DNA from: Pseudomonas sp. B33.4 | GTDB lineage: Bacteria > Pseudomonadota > Gammaproteobacteria > Pseudomonadales > Pseudomonadaceae | Direction: 5' to 3' | NCBI RefSeq assembly: GCF_034555375.1 | Contig: NZ_CP140706.1 | Coordinates: 6,024,001 to 6,088,000, forward strand | DNA length: 64,000 bases | Part shown: positions 8,867 to 19,117 of the stretch, one piece after another | How the letters are laid out: each line of letters begins with the position of its first letter | Numbering within the stretch: position 1 is the first letter of the stretch | Position numbers and translations under genes: made by a program | Notes under the pieces: model-generated | Told to the model about the DNA's origin: nothing | What the model saw: only the letters and a program-made list of their open reading frames with translations | Databases searched by the model: none

Positions 8867-8894
8867 AAAACGGCGACCCTGAGGTCGCCGTTTT
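8867..8894. terminator. bidirectional rho-independent terminator
   Basis: A 12-bp perfect stem, AAAACGGCGACC / GGTCGCCGTTTT with loop CTGA, flanked by A and T runs. It can end the sigma/anti-sigma operon on the plus strand. Its A-tract side would also stop leftward transcription from the fdhA direction. Confidence 0.85.
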
Positions 8895-8910
8895 GTATTG
8901 CGCTTAAGCC

Positions 8911-8975
8911 TTACGCCGCACTAAAAAACTTATGCGGATCAATCACAAACTTCTTCGGCACGCCCGCATCGAACT
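8911..8975 (-). pseudogene. duplicated 3' end of fdhA
   Basis: On the minus strand this stretch encodes the last 21 or so residues of formaldehyde dehydrogenase (D-A-G-V-P-K-K-F-V-I-D-P-H-K-F-F-S-A-A-stop) with no gene body attached. Bases 8927-8975 are identical to 9734-9782 at the end of the intact fdhA. Weaker similarity continues left into the terminator region. One residue differs (F for L). Homology stops abruptly after 8975. A weak stem with a T-run (9007-9025) follows on the other side. See the findings for its relation to the cold-shock module. Confidence 0.85.
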
Positions 8976-9068
8976 TCCCACAGGATCTCAATCCGCCGAA
9001 ACAACCGAAGGCTGCGGTTTTTTTAGGTCATTAATTGCTTGTCGTGAAAATCAATATTTCAAAAAGAA

Positions 9069-9100
9069 CTAGACACCTGTCAGATCTGACAGGTGTCTAG
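9069..9100. other. 32-bp perfect palindrome
   Basis: Each 16-bp half reads CTAGACACCTGTCAGA, mirrored without a mismatch around 9084/9085. On the minus strand it is followed by TTCTTTTTG, so it could end leftward transcription. On the plus strand it lies 88 bp upstream of the 74-aa gene and could be an operator. It resembles none of the REP families. Confidence 0.8.
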
Positions 9101-9187
9101 CGATCCGGGCTGGAATAGGCTGCTGGTGTGTCAATTGTTCGAAGAAAGCGAGGTGCAATTAACGGTCATTCAACGGGAGATACAGTG

Positions 9188-9412
9188 ATGGAGAAGCAAT
9201 GCAGTCCGCGCGATCAACTGCTCGAATCAGATGTCCCGCCGATCATCTTTTGCATCAGCCCGGACGATCCGATCATTAAATACATCAAAGCGGGGCAGAA
9301 GGTTACTTATGACCTTGTGCTCGGGGATAACGGTCAGTACTACGCAGTGGACATAAAACTGGCCCTGGACAAGGGCAAATCCAAACGCCCTGAAGTCTGT
9401 GCAGTTGTATAA
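9188..9412 (+). CDS. small protein resembling the C-terminal half of a cold-shock domain
   Basis: A 74-aa protein starting at ATG 9188 with GGGAG 8 bp upstream; a longer reading from 9128 has no ribosome site. The first 30 residues (MEKQCSPRDQLLESDVPPII) look unlike any family I know. The segment IKAGQKVTYDLVLGDNGQYYAVDIKLA resembles strands 4-5 of CspA-type proteins (L-x-E-G-Q-x-V-x-F ... A-x-x-V). The RNP1/RNP2 strands are missing. It lies 35 bp upstream of a complete csp gene in the same direction, so co-transcription is likely. Its base composition is more AT-rich than its neighbours. Confidence 0.7.
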   Translation: MEKQCSPRDQLLESDVPPIIFCISPDDPIIKYIKAGQKVTYDLVLGDNGQYYAVDIKLALDKGKSKRPEVCAVV

Positions 9413-9447
9413 ATATTTAACCAATCAACGAAACAGGAAATACGGAA

Positions 9448-9660
9448 ATGGCAGACAGAGAAACCGGTACAGTCAAATGGTTCAACGATGAAAAGGGCTT
9501 CGGTTTTATTACGCCTCAGGGCGGAGGCGATGATCTTTTCGTCCATTTCAAAGCCATCCAATCGGACGGATTCAAGAGTTTGAAAGAAGGTCAGACTGTT
9601 ACTTTCGTTGCTGCAAAAGGACAGAAGGGAATGCAAGCGGAAGAAGTTAAGGTCGTGTAG
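9448..9660 (+). CDS. CspA-family cold-shock protein
   Basis: A 70-aa single cold-shock domain (OB fold) that binds single-stranded RNA/DNA. RNP1 is KGFGFI and RNP2 is DLFVHF; the usual [14 protein letters not shown] start and the C-terminal [20 protein letters not shown] are complete. ACAGGAAATACGGAA precedes the ATG. It is followed after 14 bp by a strong terminator. Whether it is cold-induced or constitutive cannot be read here. Confidence 0.95.
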   Translation: MADRETGTVKWFNDEKGFGFITPQGGGDDLFVHFKAIQSDGFKSLKEGQTVTFVAAKGQKGMQAEEVKVV

Positions 9661-9674
9661 AAAAACGCTCGATA

Positions 9675-9701
9675 AAAACGGCGCCTGAACGGCGCCGTTT
9701 T
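9675..9701. terminator. bidirectional terminator between csp and fdhA
   Basis: Perfect 11-bp stem AAAACGGCGCC / GGCGCCGTTTT with loop TGAAC. The A/T-flanked stem can terminate csp rightward and fdhA leftward. It resembles the terminator at 8867-8894, which precedes the fdhA-end duplicate. Confidence 0.88.
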
Positions 9702-9717
9702 CGTATTTCTTAAAGCC

Positions 9718-10917
9718 TTACGCCGCACTGAACAACTTATGCGGATCAATCACAAACTTCTTCGGCACGCCCGCATCGAACTCGCCATACCCTTCCGGCG
9801 CCTGATCGAGACTGATCACTTGCACGCCCACCACTTCGGCGATGTTGATGCGATCCCACATGATCGCCTGCATCAATTGGCGGTTGTACTTCATCACTGG
9901 TGTCTGGCCAGTGTGGAAGCTGTGCGACTTGGCCCAGCCCAGACCGAAGCGAATGCTCAGGCTGCCCATTTTCGCGGCGGCGTCCACAGCACCCGGATCT
10001 TCGGTGACGTACAGGCCCGGAATACCGATTTTGCCGGCCACGCGGACCACGCCCATCAGCGAGTTGAGTACCGTGGCCGGTGCTTCCGATTTCGCGCCGT
10101 CATGGCCGTGACCGCGGGCTTCGAAACCGACGCAGTCCACTGCGCAATCCACTTCCGGCTCGCCGAGCAGCGCGGCGATCTGTTCGTGCAGCGGTGCATC
10201 TTTCGACAAGTCGACGATCTCAAAACCCTGCGCCTTGGCGTGGGCCAGGCGGATGGTGTTGACGTCGCCGATGATCACCACCGCCGCACCCAACAGACGC
10301 GCGGAAGCGGCAGCCGCCAGACCGACCGGGCCGGCGCCGGCAATGTAAACGGTGCTGCCCGGGCCAACGCCCGCAGTCACCGCGCCGTGGTAACCGGTCG
10401 GAAGGATGTCGGAGAGGCAGGTCAGGTCGCGGATTTTCTCCATGGCCTTGTCGCGGTCCGGCAGTTTCAGCAGGTTGAAATCGGCGTACGGCACCAGCAC
10501 GTATTCGGCCTGGCCACCGGTCCAGTCGCCCATGTCGACATAACCGTAAGCGCCGCCGGCACGGGCCGGGTTGACGGTCAGGCAGACGCCGGTGTGTTGC
10601 TCTTTGCAGGAGCGGCAGCGCCCGCATGCGACGTTGAACGGGACAGAGACCAGATCGCCGATTTTCAGGTTTTCGACGTCGGAGCCTTTTTCGATCACCT
10701 CGCCGGTGATCTCGTGGCCCAGCACCAGACCGGTCTGCGCCGTGGTACGGCCGCGCACCATGTGCTGGTCGGAGCCGCAGATATTGGTGGAAACCACTTT
10801 GAGAATGACCCCGTGCTCGATCTTGCGACCGCGCGGGTCCTGCATTTTCGGATAGTCGATTTTCTGTACTTCGACCTTGCCCGCGCCGAGATACACCACA
10901 CCACGATTGCCAGACAT
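9718..10917 (-). CDS. fdhA: glutathione-independent formaldehyde dehydrogenase
   Basis: A 399-aa zinc-dependent medium-chain dehydrogenase. Catalytic zinc region CGSDQHMVRGRT and GHEITGE, structural zinc cysteines CGRCRSCKEQHTGVC, and NAD-binding AGAGPVGLAAAASARLLG (about 184-201). It oxidises formaldehyde, with NAD, without glutathione. This fits its place last in the purU-sox-glyA block, because each methyl group removed by sarcosine and dimethylglycine oxidation yields a formaldehyde equivalent. It is separated from purU by a REP pair. Its last 21 codons are duplicated at 8911-8975. Confidence 0.95.
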   Translation of the reverse strand: MSGNRGVVYLGAGKVEVQKIDYPKMQDPRGRKIEHGVILKVVSTNICGSDQHMVRGRTTAQTGLVLGHEITGEVIEKGSDVENLKIGDLVSVPFNVACGRCRSCKEQHTGVCLTVNPARAGGAYGYVDMGDWTGGQAEYVLVPYADFNLLKLPDRDKAMEKIRDLTCLSDILPTGYHGAVTAGVGPGSTVYIAGAGPVGLAAAASARLLGAAVVIIGDVNTIRLAHAKAQGFEIVDLSKDAPLHEQIAALLGEPEVDCAVDCVGFEARGHGHDGAKSEAPATVLNSLMGVVRVAGKIGIPGLYVTEDPGAVDAAAKMGSLSIRFGLGWAKSHSFHTGQTPVMKYNRQLMQAIMWDRINIAEVVGVQVISLDQAPEGYGEFDAGVPKKFVIDPHKLFSAA

Positions 10918-11020
10918 GCTTTCACCTCGCTGTTGTTTTTATGGAACCGCGTTGCCCAGGCAGGCAGCGCGTTAAATGCTCGGGTTATTGCTTGTTGGTT
11001 TTGCGTTGTTTGTTATGGCC

Positions 11021-11089
11021 CTATCGCGAGCAGGCTCGCTCCTACATTGGAACGCGTACCCCTTGTAGGAGTGAGCCTGCTCGCGATAG
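11021..11089. repeat. REP pair, family C
   Basis: Inverted copies of TGTAGGAGTGAGCCTGCTCG CGATAG flanking a short GGAACGCGTACCCC spacer. It fills most of the purU-fdhA gap, ending 4 bp before the purU stop codon. Confidence 0.9.
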
Positions 11090-11093
11090 CGAT

Positions 11094-11951
11094 CTAGAGA
11101 ACGACCGTGCGATTGGCGTTGAGAAACACCCTCCGCTCAATGTGATACCCAACCGCCCGCGCCAGCGTCAGGCCTTCGATATCGCGCCCCTTGGCAATCA
11201 GATCCTCAGGGTAATGACTGTGATCCACCGCCTCGACGCCTTGGGCAATGATCGGCCCTTCGTCGAGGTCGTTATTGATGTAATGCGCCGTCGCGCCCAC
11301 CAGTTTCACGCCTTTGTTGTAGGCCTGGTGATACGGCTTGGCGCCCTTGAAACCCGGCAGCAACGAGTGATGAATGTTGATCGCCTTGCCATCGAGCTTG
11401 CGGCACAGCTCTGGTGACAGCACCTGCATGTAGCGGGCGAGGATCACCAGTTCGGCACCGGACTCTTCGATCACCTGCCACACCTGACGCTCCTGCGACG
11501 GTTTGTCGTTGGGGTCGAGGGGGAAATGGTAGTAGGGAATCTGGTGCCAGTCGGCCAGCGGTTTCAAATCCGGATGGTTGGAGACCACCGCCGCCACGTC
11601 CATCGACAACTGGCCGATGCGCTGACGGTAGAGCAAGTCGTTGAGGCAGTGATCGGCTTTGGAAACCATGATCACCACTTTCGGCCGGTAGTTCGGCGCG
11701 GTCAGTTCGAAGATCATGCCGAAGGCCTGACCGCGTTCGGCTAAGCCGGCGCGGAAGGATTGTTCGTCGAAACCGTCGGGCTGGCGGAATTCCACGCGAA
11801 TGAAAAAGCGTCCGGAGAGGCGGTCATCGAACGAATGGTGCTCGGTGACGTAGCAACCCTGCTCGAACAGAAAACGCGTCACCGCGTCCACCGTGCCGAG
11901 GACGCTGGGGCAGTCGGCGGTCAGAATCCATGTGTCTGGGGCGCGGCTCAT
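11094..11951 (-). CDS. purU: formyltetrahydrofolate deformylase
   Basis: A 285-aa protein with an N-terminal ACT domain (about 8-85) and a C-terminal formyl-transferase fold with the signature HHSLLPGFKGAKPYHQAY and GATAHY. It hydrolyses 10-formyl-THF to formate and THF, recycling folate loaded by one-carbon units from sarcosine oxidase. Its position between sox and fdhA matches the conserved betaine-catabolic cluster, so this is probably the pathway-dedicated paralog rather than the housekeeping one. Confidence 0.94.
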   Translation of the reverse strand: MSRAPDTWILTADCPSVLGTVDAVTRFLFEQGCYVTEHHSFDDRLSGRFFIRVEFRQPDGFDEQSFRAGLAERGQAFGMIFELTAPNYRPKVVIMVSKADHCLNDLLYRQRIGQLSMDVAAVVSNHPDLKPLADWHQIPYYHFPLDPNDKPSQERQVWQVIEESGAELVILARYMQVLSPELCRKLDGKAINIHHSLLPGFKGAKPYHQAYNKGVKLVGATAHYINNDLDEGPIIAQGVEAVDHSHYPEDLIAKGRDIEGLTLARAVGYHIERRVFLNANRTVVL

Positions 11952-11993
11952 GGTGCGGTGACTCCTGTTCTTTGTGCGGGGTGTCAGGTTTTT

Positions 11994-12152
11994 CCCTCAC
12001 CCTAGCCCTCTCCCAGAGGGAGAGGGGACTGACCGAGGTGTTGTTTCGAACTACGCCGACCTGAAATGTCGGGTCGAACTCAGGCTCGAAAACTACACAA
12101 ATCTGCTCCCTTTCCCCCTCTCCCCTCTGGGGGAGAGGGCTGGGGTGAGGGG
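11994..12152. repeat. CCCTCACCC-ended intergenic repeat, copy 2
   Basis: Ends CCCTCACCCTAGCCCTCTCC and the complementary GGAGAGGGCTGGGGTGAGGG. The core has ACTACGCCGACCTGAAA and GTCGAACTCAGG, similar to copies 3 and 7. It occupies the soxG-purU gap. Confidence 0.8.
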
Positions 12153-12169
12153 GTAGCTCTTGATCTTTT

Positions 12170-12802
12170 TCAGGCCTGAACGCTCAACCCGTACTCAGCC
12201 GATGCATCCTGCAACCACAACCACCAGTAATCTGAGAAGCTGCGGCGAATCAGCAATTCCCAAGTGTCCTCCGCCGTATGCCGAATCATCAGCTGCGACT
12301 TGGCGAACACCGTGCCGACCGCTTTCCCGACCGGGAAGTTGTTCGGGTGCACGTCATAGCTGGTCGACTTCATCAGCACCTGACGCACGTTCGGCCCGCT
12401 CAGTTCGAGCACTTGCTGGCCGCCACTGACGTTGACGATCGCGATGTGCAGATCGCCCAGCGCTTCACGCAGATTCTGTTCGGCGGCGAATTCTTCACCG
12501 CTCGGCACGATCAGCAGCCACTCGTCCGGGCCCATCCATTGCAGACTGGTTTCGCCTTTGACGATCACGCTAAGGGCGCCTGGCAATTCGATGCCCAGGG
12601 CCTTGTGGACACCGGCGGCGAACGCGGCATCGTGGCCATCGCCACGGATGGTCAGGTGGCCGAGGAGTTTCTTTTCACGCACGATCACGCCGGCGTTCTT
12701 GCGGCCCTTGCCGACCAGGCTGGCGAGGTCGGCATGGTGCAGCGACGACTCGGCCTTGGCCCCGGTGGTCGGGCGTTGTTGGTACACGTTGGCTGTGGTC
12801 AT
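12170..12802 (-). CDS. soxG: sarcosine oxidase gamma subunit
   Basis: A 210-aa small subunit of heterotetrameric sarcosine oxidase, related to the GCV_T/YgfZ fold (WMGPDEWLLIVPSGEE is typical). It has no cofactor motif of its own and contributes to the folate-binding side of the complex. It is fourth in soxB-D-A-G, separated from soxA by a REP pair of about 67 bp. Confidence 0.93.
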   Translation of the reverse strand: MTTANVYQQRPTTGAKAESSLHHADLASLVGKGRKNAGVIVREKKLLGHLTIRGDGHDAAFAAGVHKALGIELPGALSVIVKGETSLQWMGPDEWLLIVPSGEEFAAEQNLREALGDLHIAIVNVSGGQQVLELSGPNVRQVLMKSTSYDVHPNNFPVGKAVGTVFAKSQLMIRHTAEDTWELLIRRSFSDYWWLWLQDASAEYGLSVQA

Positions 12803-12853
12803 AAAGCACCTTTGCTGAATTCTGACTTGAGCCCTGTGTAGGCAGATCTACCG

Positions 12854-12920
12854 CTATCGCGAGCAGGCTCACTCCTACAAGGGGTACGCGATCACCTGTA
12901 GGAGTGAGCCTGCTCGCGAT
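12854..12920. repeat. REP pair, family C
   Basis: Inverted copies of the TGTAGGAGTGAGCCTGCTCG CGAT core with spacer AGGGGTACGCGATCACC. It lies inside the sox operon between soxA and soxG, where a hairpin could tune the amount of downstream mRNA. Confidence 0.9.
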
Positions 12921-12962
12921 GAAGTCAACGCGGTGCAACTGCACTCCCCAGGAGCCGAACCA

Positions 12963-15900
12963 TCAAATATTCTGGCGATCCCCCTTCGGATCGAAGAACA
13001 CCGAAGAAACGATTTCCGCCTCGATCACGCTGCCATCGGCCAGCGGTGCAAACACCCGCTCCCCGAGGCGCTTCAGACCGCCCTTGACCACACCCATGGC
13101 AAACGAATAACCGAGGGAGTTGTGTGCGTAGCTGGAGGTCACGTGGCCGACCATGGTCATCGGGATCGCCTGTTTGGTGTTAAACACCAGTTGCGCACCT
13201 TCCGGCAGCCACACGTTCGGATCGATCGGCTTCAGACCGACCAATTGCTTACGTTGATCCTTCACGCAGTCTTCACGGTTCATCCCACGCTGGCCGATCC
13301 ACGAGAACGGTTTGGTGCGACCGACACACCAGCCCATGTTCAAGTCGTCCGGGGTCATCGAGCCGTCAGTGTCCTGACCAACGATGATGAAACCCTTCTC
13401 GGCGCGCAGTACGTGCATGGTTTCGGTGCCGTACGGGGTCAGGTTGTATTGCTTGCCGGCCTCGACGATTTTCTCCAGCACGCCCATCGCGTAGTCGGCC
13501 TGCACGTTGACTTCGTACGACAACTCACCGGTGAACGAAATGCGGAACACCCGCGCCGGCACGCCGCCGACCAGACCTTCTTTCCAGGTCATGAACGGGA
13601 AAGCTTCGTTGCTCAGATCAATGTCGGTCACGGCGCTGAGCAGCTTGCGGCTGTTCGGCCCGGACAGGGTCATGGTTGCCCAGTGGTCGGTGACGGAAGT
13701 GAAGTAAACCTTCATGTCCGGCCATTCGGTCTGGTGGTACAGCTCCAGCCATTGCAGCACGCGAGCCGCGCCGCCGGTGGTGGTGGTCATGACGAAATGG
13801 TTGTCGGCCAGACACGCCGTCACACCGTCGTCGAAGACCATGCCGTCTTCTTTGCACATCAAACCGTAGCGAGCCTTGCCCACGTCGAGCTTGGTCCAGG
13901 CGTTGGTGTACACGCGGTTGAGGAACTCGCGGGCATCCGGGCCTTGAATGTCGATCTTGCCGAGGGTCGAGGCATCGAGCAGGCCGACGCTGTCACGCAC
14001 GGCTTTGCATTCACGCTTGACGGCGGCATGCAGGTCTTCACCGTTTTTCGGGAAGTACCATGGACGTTTCCACTGACCGACGTCTTCAAATTCCGCACCG
14101 TTTTTCACATGCCAGGCATGCAGCGCGGTATGACGCACCGGCTCGAATATGTGCCCACAGTGACGACCGGCCACGGCGCCGAAAGTCACCGGCGTGTAGT
14201 TCGGGCGGAACATCGTGGTGCCCATCTGCGGGATGGTCACGTTCAGCGAACGGGCGGCAATGGCCAGACCGTTGACGTTGCCGAGCTTGCCCTGATCGGT
14301 GCCGAAGCCCAGCGCGGTGTAGCGTTTGACGTGCTCGACCGACTCGAAACCTTCGCGGGTTGCCAGTTCGATCGCTGCAGCGGTCACGTCGTTCTGCAGG
14401 TCGACGAATTGCTTCGGTGCCCGTGCGGTGTTCTTTTCATGTGGCACCTGGAACAGCGCCAGCGTCGGTTCTTCGTGACGGCTCAGGGCTTTCGGCAGCA
14501 CGCCTTCGACGGTCTGGAAACCGGCTTCAGCGGCGGCACGCACGCCACCTTCAAAACCGTCAGCCAACGAATCGCCAAGACCGTAAACGCCGTTGATGCC
14601 ACCGACGCACACACGTTTCTGCGGTGCTTCGCCCGGTACGAAACCGAGGATGTCTTCGCGCCAGGTCGGCTTGCCACCAAGGTGCGAAGCCAAGTGAACG
14701 ACCGGGCTGTAACCGCCGGAACTGGCAACCACATCGCAGTCGAGCCACTCGCCAGGACTGGTCACAGCGTGCGCTTTAACATCAATCGCCGCCACGCGGG
14801 CAGCAGTCACGCGCTTGCTGCCACGGGCTTCGATCACGGCGCTGCCGGTGAGGATACGAATACCTTTGGCGCGCGCTTCTTCCACCAGCGCACCACGTGG
14901 ATTGCTGCGCGCATCGGCGATAGCGACCACTTGCAGACTGGCATCGAGCCAATCCAAAGCGACGCGATAAGCGTGATCGTTGTTGGTCGACAGAACTAGC
15001 TTCTTGCCCGGTGCCACGCCATAACGACGGACGTAAGTCGACACCGCACCGGCAAGCATGTTGCCCGGCACGTCGTTGTTGCCGTAAACCAGCGGACGCT
15101 CGCAAGCACCGGTCGCCAGCACTACGCGCTTGGCGCGGACACGGTGAATACGCTGACGCACCTGACCGATTGGCGCACGGTCACCGAGGTGATCGGTGAG
15201 GCGTTCGTGAATAGTCAGGAAGTTGTGGTCGTGGTAACCGTTGACGGTGGCGCGCGGCAACAGCAGCACGTCCGGGGTGTTTTTCAGTTCCGTGATGACG
15301 TTCGCGACCCACTCCATCGCCGGCTTGCCGTCGAGGCTTTCACGGGAATCGAGCAGGCTGCCGCCGAACTCTTCCTGCTCGTCCGCCAGAATCACTCGGG
15401 CACCGCTGCGCGCAGCAGCCAGAGCAGCGGCGAGACCGGCAGGGCCAGCACCGACGATCAGCACGTCGCAGTGCTGGTTCATGTAGTCGTAAGTGTCCGG
15501 ATCGACTTCGGTCGGCGAACGGCCCAGACCGGCAGCCTTGCGAATGTACTTCTCGTAGGTCATCCAGAACGACTGCGGATACATGAAGGTTTTGTAGTAG
15601 AAACCCGGCGGCATCAGCTTGCCGCCGACCTTGCCGAGAATACCCATCATGTCGTTGTTGACGCTCGGCCAGCCGTTGGTGCTGGTCGCAACCAAACCTT
15701 GATACAGCGCCTGTTGCGTGGCGCGCACGTTGGGGATTTGCGTGGCTTCTGTCGCGCCGATCTGCAGCACGGCGTTCGGCTCTTCAGCACCGGCAGCAAA
15801 GATCCCGCGCGGACGCGAATACTTGAAGCTGCGGCCAATGATGTCGACGCCGTTGGCGATCAGCGCGGCGGCCAGCGAGTCACCCTCGAAGCCTTTGTAG

Positions 15901-15980
15901 CTCTGACCGTTGAAGGTGAAGCTCAGCACTTTGTTGCGGTCGATCCGTCCACCGTTGGACAGGCGATTGGTCTGGCTCAT
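12963..15980 (-). CDS. soxA: sarcosine oxidase alpha subunit
   Basis: A 1005-aa large subunit. It has an N-terminal 2Fe-2S-ferredoxin-like fold (about 20-105), a central NAD/FAD-binding domain with LIVGAGPAGLAAALAAARSG (about 173-192), and a C-terminal GCV_T-like THF-binding region (about 600-1000, with YGTETMHVLRAEKGFIIVGQDTDG). Together with SoxB, D and G it oxidises sarcosine to glycine and passes the methyl group to THF as 5,10-methylene-THF, or as formaldehyde. Length matches the family. It overlaps soxD by 4 bp. Confidence 0.96.
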   Translation of the reverse strand: MSQTNRLSNGGRIDRNKVLSFTFNGQSYKGFEGDSLAAALIANGVDIIGRSFKYSRPRGIFAAGAEEPNAVLQIGATEATQIPNVRATQQALYQGLVATSTNGWPSVNNDMMGILGKVGGKLMPPGFYYKTFMYPQSFWMTYEKYIRKAAGLGRSPTEVDPDTYDYMNQHCDVLIVGAGPAGLAAALAAARSGARVILADEQEEFGGSLLDSRESLDGKPAMEWVANVITELKNTPDVLLLPRATVNGYHDHNFLTIHERLTDHLGDRAPIGQVRQRIHRVRAKRVVLATGACERPLVYGNNDVPGNMLAGAVSTYVRRYGVAPGKKLVLSTNNDHAYRVALDWLDASLQVVAIADARSNPRGALVEEARAKGIRILTGSAVIEARGSKRVTAARVAAIDVKAHAVTSPGEWLDCDVVASSGGYSPVVHLASHLGGKPTWREDILGFVPGEAPQKRVCVGGINGVYGLGDSLADGFEGGVRAAAEAGFQTVEGVLPKALSRHEEPTLALFQVPHEKNTARAPKQFVDLQNDVTAAAIELATREGFESVEHVKRYTALGFGTDQGKLGNVNGLAIAARSLNVTIPQMGTTMFRPNYTPVTFGAVAGRHCGHIFEPVRHTALHAWHVKNGAEFEDVGQWKRPWYFPKNGEDLHAAVKRECKAVRDSVGLLDASTLGKIDIQGPDAREFLNRVYTNAWTKLDVGKARYGLMCKEDGMVFDDGVTACLADNHFVMTTTTGGAARVLQWLELYHQTEWPDMKVYFTSVTDHWATMTLSGPNSRKLLSAVTDIDLSNEAFPFMTWKEGLVGGVPARVFRISFTGELSYEVNVQADYAMGVLEKIVEAGKQYNLTPYGTETMHVLRAEKGFIIVGQDTDGSMTPDDLNMGWCVGRTKPFSWIGQRGMNREDCVKDQRKQLVGLKPIDPNVWLPEGAQLVFNTKQAIPMTMVGHVTSSYAHNSLGYSFAMGVVKGGLKRLGERVFAPLADGSVIEAEIVSSVFFDPKGDRQNI

Positions 15981-16306
15981 ACCTTCTCTCCCAGCGCCGT
16001 CGTGGCTGTTTTCGCCGTATCAGCCTTGTCGGTGAATTGCGGCTTGGTGCCGATCTTGTAGGTTTCGAGAATCTCGTAGGTCACGGTGTCGCGGGTGACG
16101 TTGAAGTACTGACGGCAACCGGCGACGTGATCCCACAGCTCGTGGTGCAGACCGCGCGGGTTGTCGCGGAAGAACATGTAGTCGCCCCACTCCTCGTCGG
16201 TGCAGGCGCCTGGATCGAGCGGACGCGGAATGTGCGCCTGACCGGATGCGTGGAATTCCTCTTCGGAGCGCAGTTCGCCGCAGTGAGGACAGAAGATATG
16301 CAACAT
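15977..16306 (-). CDS. soxD: sarcosine oxidase delta subunit
   Basis: A 109-aa zinc-binding subunit. The zinc ligands known in the family are visible as Cys6 and Cys9 (FCPHCG), His60 and Cys64 (WDHVAGCRQYF). It is required for assembly of the heterotetramer. The start is 14 bp after the soxB stop and the end overlaps the soxA start (ATGA), so it is tightly coupled. Confidence 0.95.
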   Translation of the reverse strand: MLHIFCPHCGELRSEEEFHASGQAHIPRPLDPGACTDEEWGDYMFFRDNPRGLHHELWDHVAGCRQYFNVTRDTVTYEILETYKIGTKPQFTDKADTAKTATTALGEKV

Positions 16307-16320
16307 GGGGATTTCTCCTG

Positions 16321-17571
16321 TTAGTGGGCGACGGCAGCAGCGCCGTGTTCGTCGATGAGTGCGCCGTTGTGGAAACGGTCGATGGAAAACGGTGCGGCCA
16401 ACGGGTGCATTTCACCCTTGGCCAGACTCGCGGCAAACACGTTGCCCGAGCCAGGTGTGGCCTTGAAACCACCGGTGCCCCAACCGCAGTTGAAGAACAT
16501 GTTCGGTACCGGGGTTTTCGAAATGATCGGGCAAGCGTCCGGGGTGGTGTCGACGATGCCGCCCCACTGGCGGTTCATGCGTACGCGCGACAACACCGGG
16601 AACATCTCGACGATGGCCTGAATGGTGTGTTCGATCACCGGATACGAACCGCGCTGACCGTAGCCGTTGTAGCCGTCGATACCGGCGCCGATCACCAGGT
16701 CGCCCTTGTCGGACTGGCTGATGTAACCGTGCACGGCGTTGGACATGATCACGCTGTCGATAATCGGTTTGATCGGCTCGGACACCAGCGCTTGCAGCGG
16801 ATGGGATTCGATCGGCAGACGGAAACCGGCGAGTTTGGCCATGTGCCCGGAGTTACCGGCCGTGACCACGCCGACGCGCTTGGCGCCGATGAAACCCTTG
16901 TTGGTTTCAACACCGATGCACACGCCGTTTTCCTTGCGGAAACCGATCACTTCGGTCTGCTGGATCAAGTCCACACCCAAGGCGTCGGCGGCACGGGCGA
17001 AGCCCCAGGCCACGGCATCGTGACGGGCGACGCCGCCGCGACGCTGAACGGTCGCGCCCATCACCGGGTAGCGAGTATTTTTCGAGCAGTCGAGGTACGG
17101 AATCTCGTCAGCCACTTGCTTGGCGTTGAGCAGTTCGCCGTCGACGCCGTTGAGGCGGTTGGCGCTGACCCGACGCTCGGAATCACGGATGTCCTGCAGG
17201 GTGTGGCACAGGTTGTAGACGCCACGCTGGGAGAACATCACGTTGTAGTTCAGGTCTTGCGACAGGCCTTCCCACAATTTCATCGCGTGTTCGTAGAGGT
17301 GCGCCGACTCGTCCCACAGGTAGTTGGAGCGAACGATGGTGGTGTTGCGCGCGGTGTTACCGCCGCCCAGCCAGCCCTTTTCGACCACGGCGACGTTGGT
17401 GATGCCGTGCTCTTTCGCCAAGTAATAGGCCGTCGCCAGACCGTGCCCGCCGCCGCCGACGATGACTACGTCGTAGACCTTTTTCGGCGTTGGCGTGCGC
17501 CACATGCGCTGCCAGTTTTCGTGGTGGCTGAGGGAGTGTTTGAAGAGGCCGAAGCCCGAATAGCGTTGCAT
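16321..17571 (-). CDS. soxB: sarcosine oxidase beta subunit
   Basis: A 416-aa FAD-dependent amine oxidase (DAO family). The dinucleotide motif [17 protein letters not shown] is at about 37-53, and the C-terminal [10 protein letters not shown] and WGTGG match SoxB. This subunit holds FAD and the covalently bound FMN and carries out sarcosine oxidation. It is the first sox gene, 20 bp downstream of glyA, so glyA-soxBDAG is probably one transcript. Confidence 0.96.
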   Translation of the reverse strand: MQRYSGFGLFKHSLSHHENWQRMWRTPTPKKVYDVVIVGGGGHGLATAYYLAKEHGITNVAVVEKGWLGGGNTARNTTIVRSNYLWDESAHLYEHAMKLWEGLSQDLNYNVMFSQRGVYNLCHTLQDIRDSERRVSANRLNGVDGELLNAKQVADEIPYLDCSKNTRYPVMGATVQRRGGVARHDAVAWGFARAADALGVDLIQQTEVIGFRKENGVCIGVETNKGFIGAKRVGVVTAGNSGHMAKLAGFRLPIESHPLQALVSEPIKPIIDSVIMSNAVHGYISQSDKGDLVIGAGIDGYNGYGQRGSYPVIEHTIQAIVEMFPVLSRVRMNRQWGGIVDTTPDACPIISKTPVPNMFFNCGWGTGGFKATPGSGNVFAASLAKGEMHPLAAPFSIDRFHNGALIDEHGAAAVAH

Positions 17572-17591
17572 AGTCAGTTACTCCAGAACAC

Positions 17592-18845
<1,254 letters not shown>

Positions 18846-19022
18846 CGCGTCTCTCCCAGCGGCATCTGTGCGCCATTCGTCTCGGTAAGGCACTGGCAAT
18901 GAAGGCAGTGCCCTTTGATGCCGATGGTATGACCGGCGCAGACAGCTCAAATGCCTGCGCGCGCCACGCAAAGGTGCGTTTACGACATGGTCGGAAATGG
19001 CTTGTTGAATCTGCGCAGATCC

Positions 19023-19117
19023 CCTGTAGGAGTGAGCCTGCTCGCGATGGCGGTGGGCCAGCTAAGCAAATGTTGGCTGATGCGCCGCCATCGCGAGCAG
19101 GCTCACTCCTACAGGGG
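19023..19117. repeat. REP pair, family C
   Basis: Inverted TGTAGGAGTGAGCCTGCTCG CGATGGCGG copies separated by about 30 bp, ending at the stop codon of the TraX-family gene. The remaining 170 bp up to glyA should hold the glyA-sox promoter; I saw no convincing repeat operator there. Confidence 0.88.

Noticed and set aside
12933..14999. 688-codon plus-strand frame opposite soxA
   Set aside because: Shadow of soxA with no ribosome site or recognisable domain.
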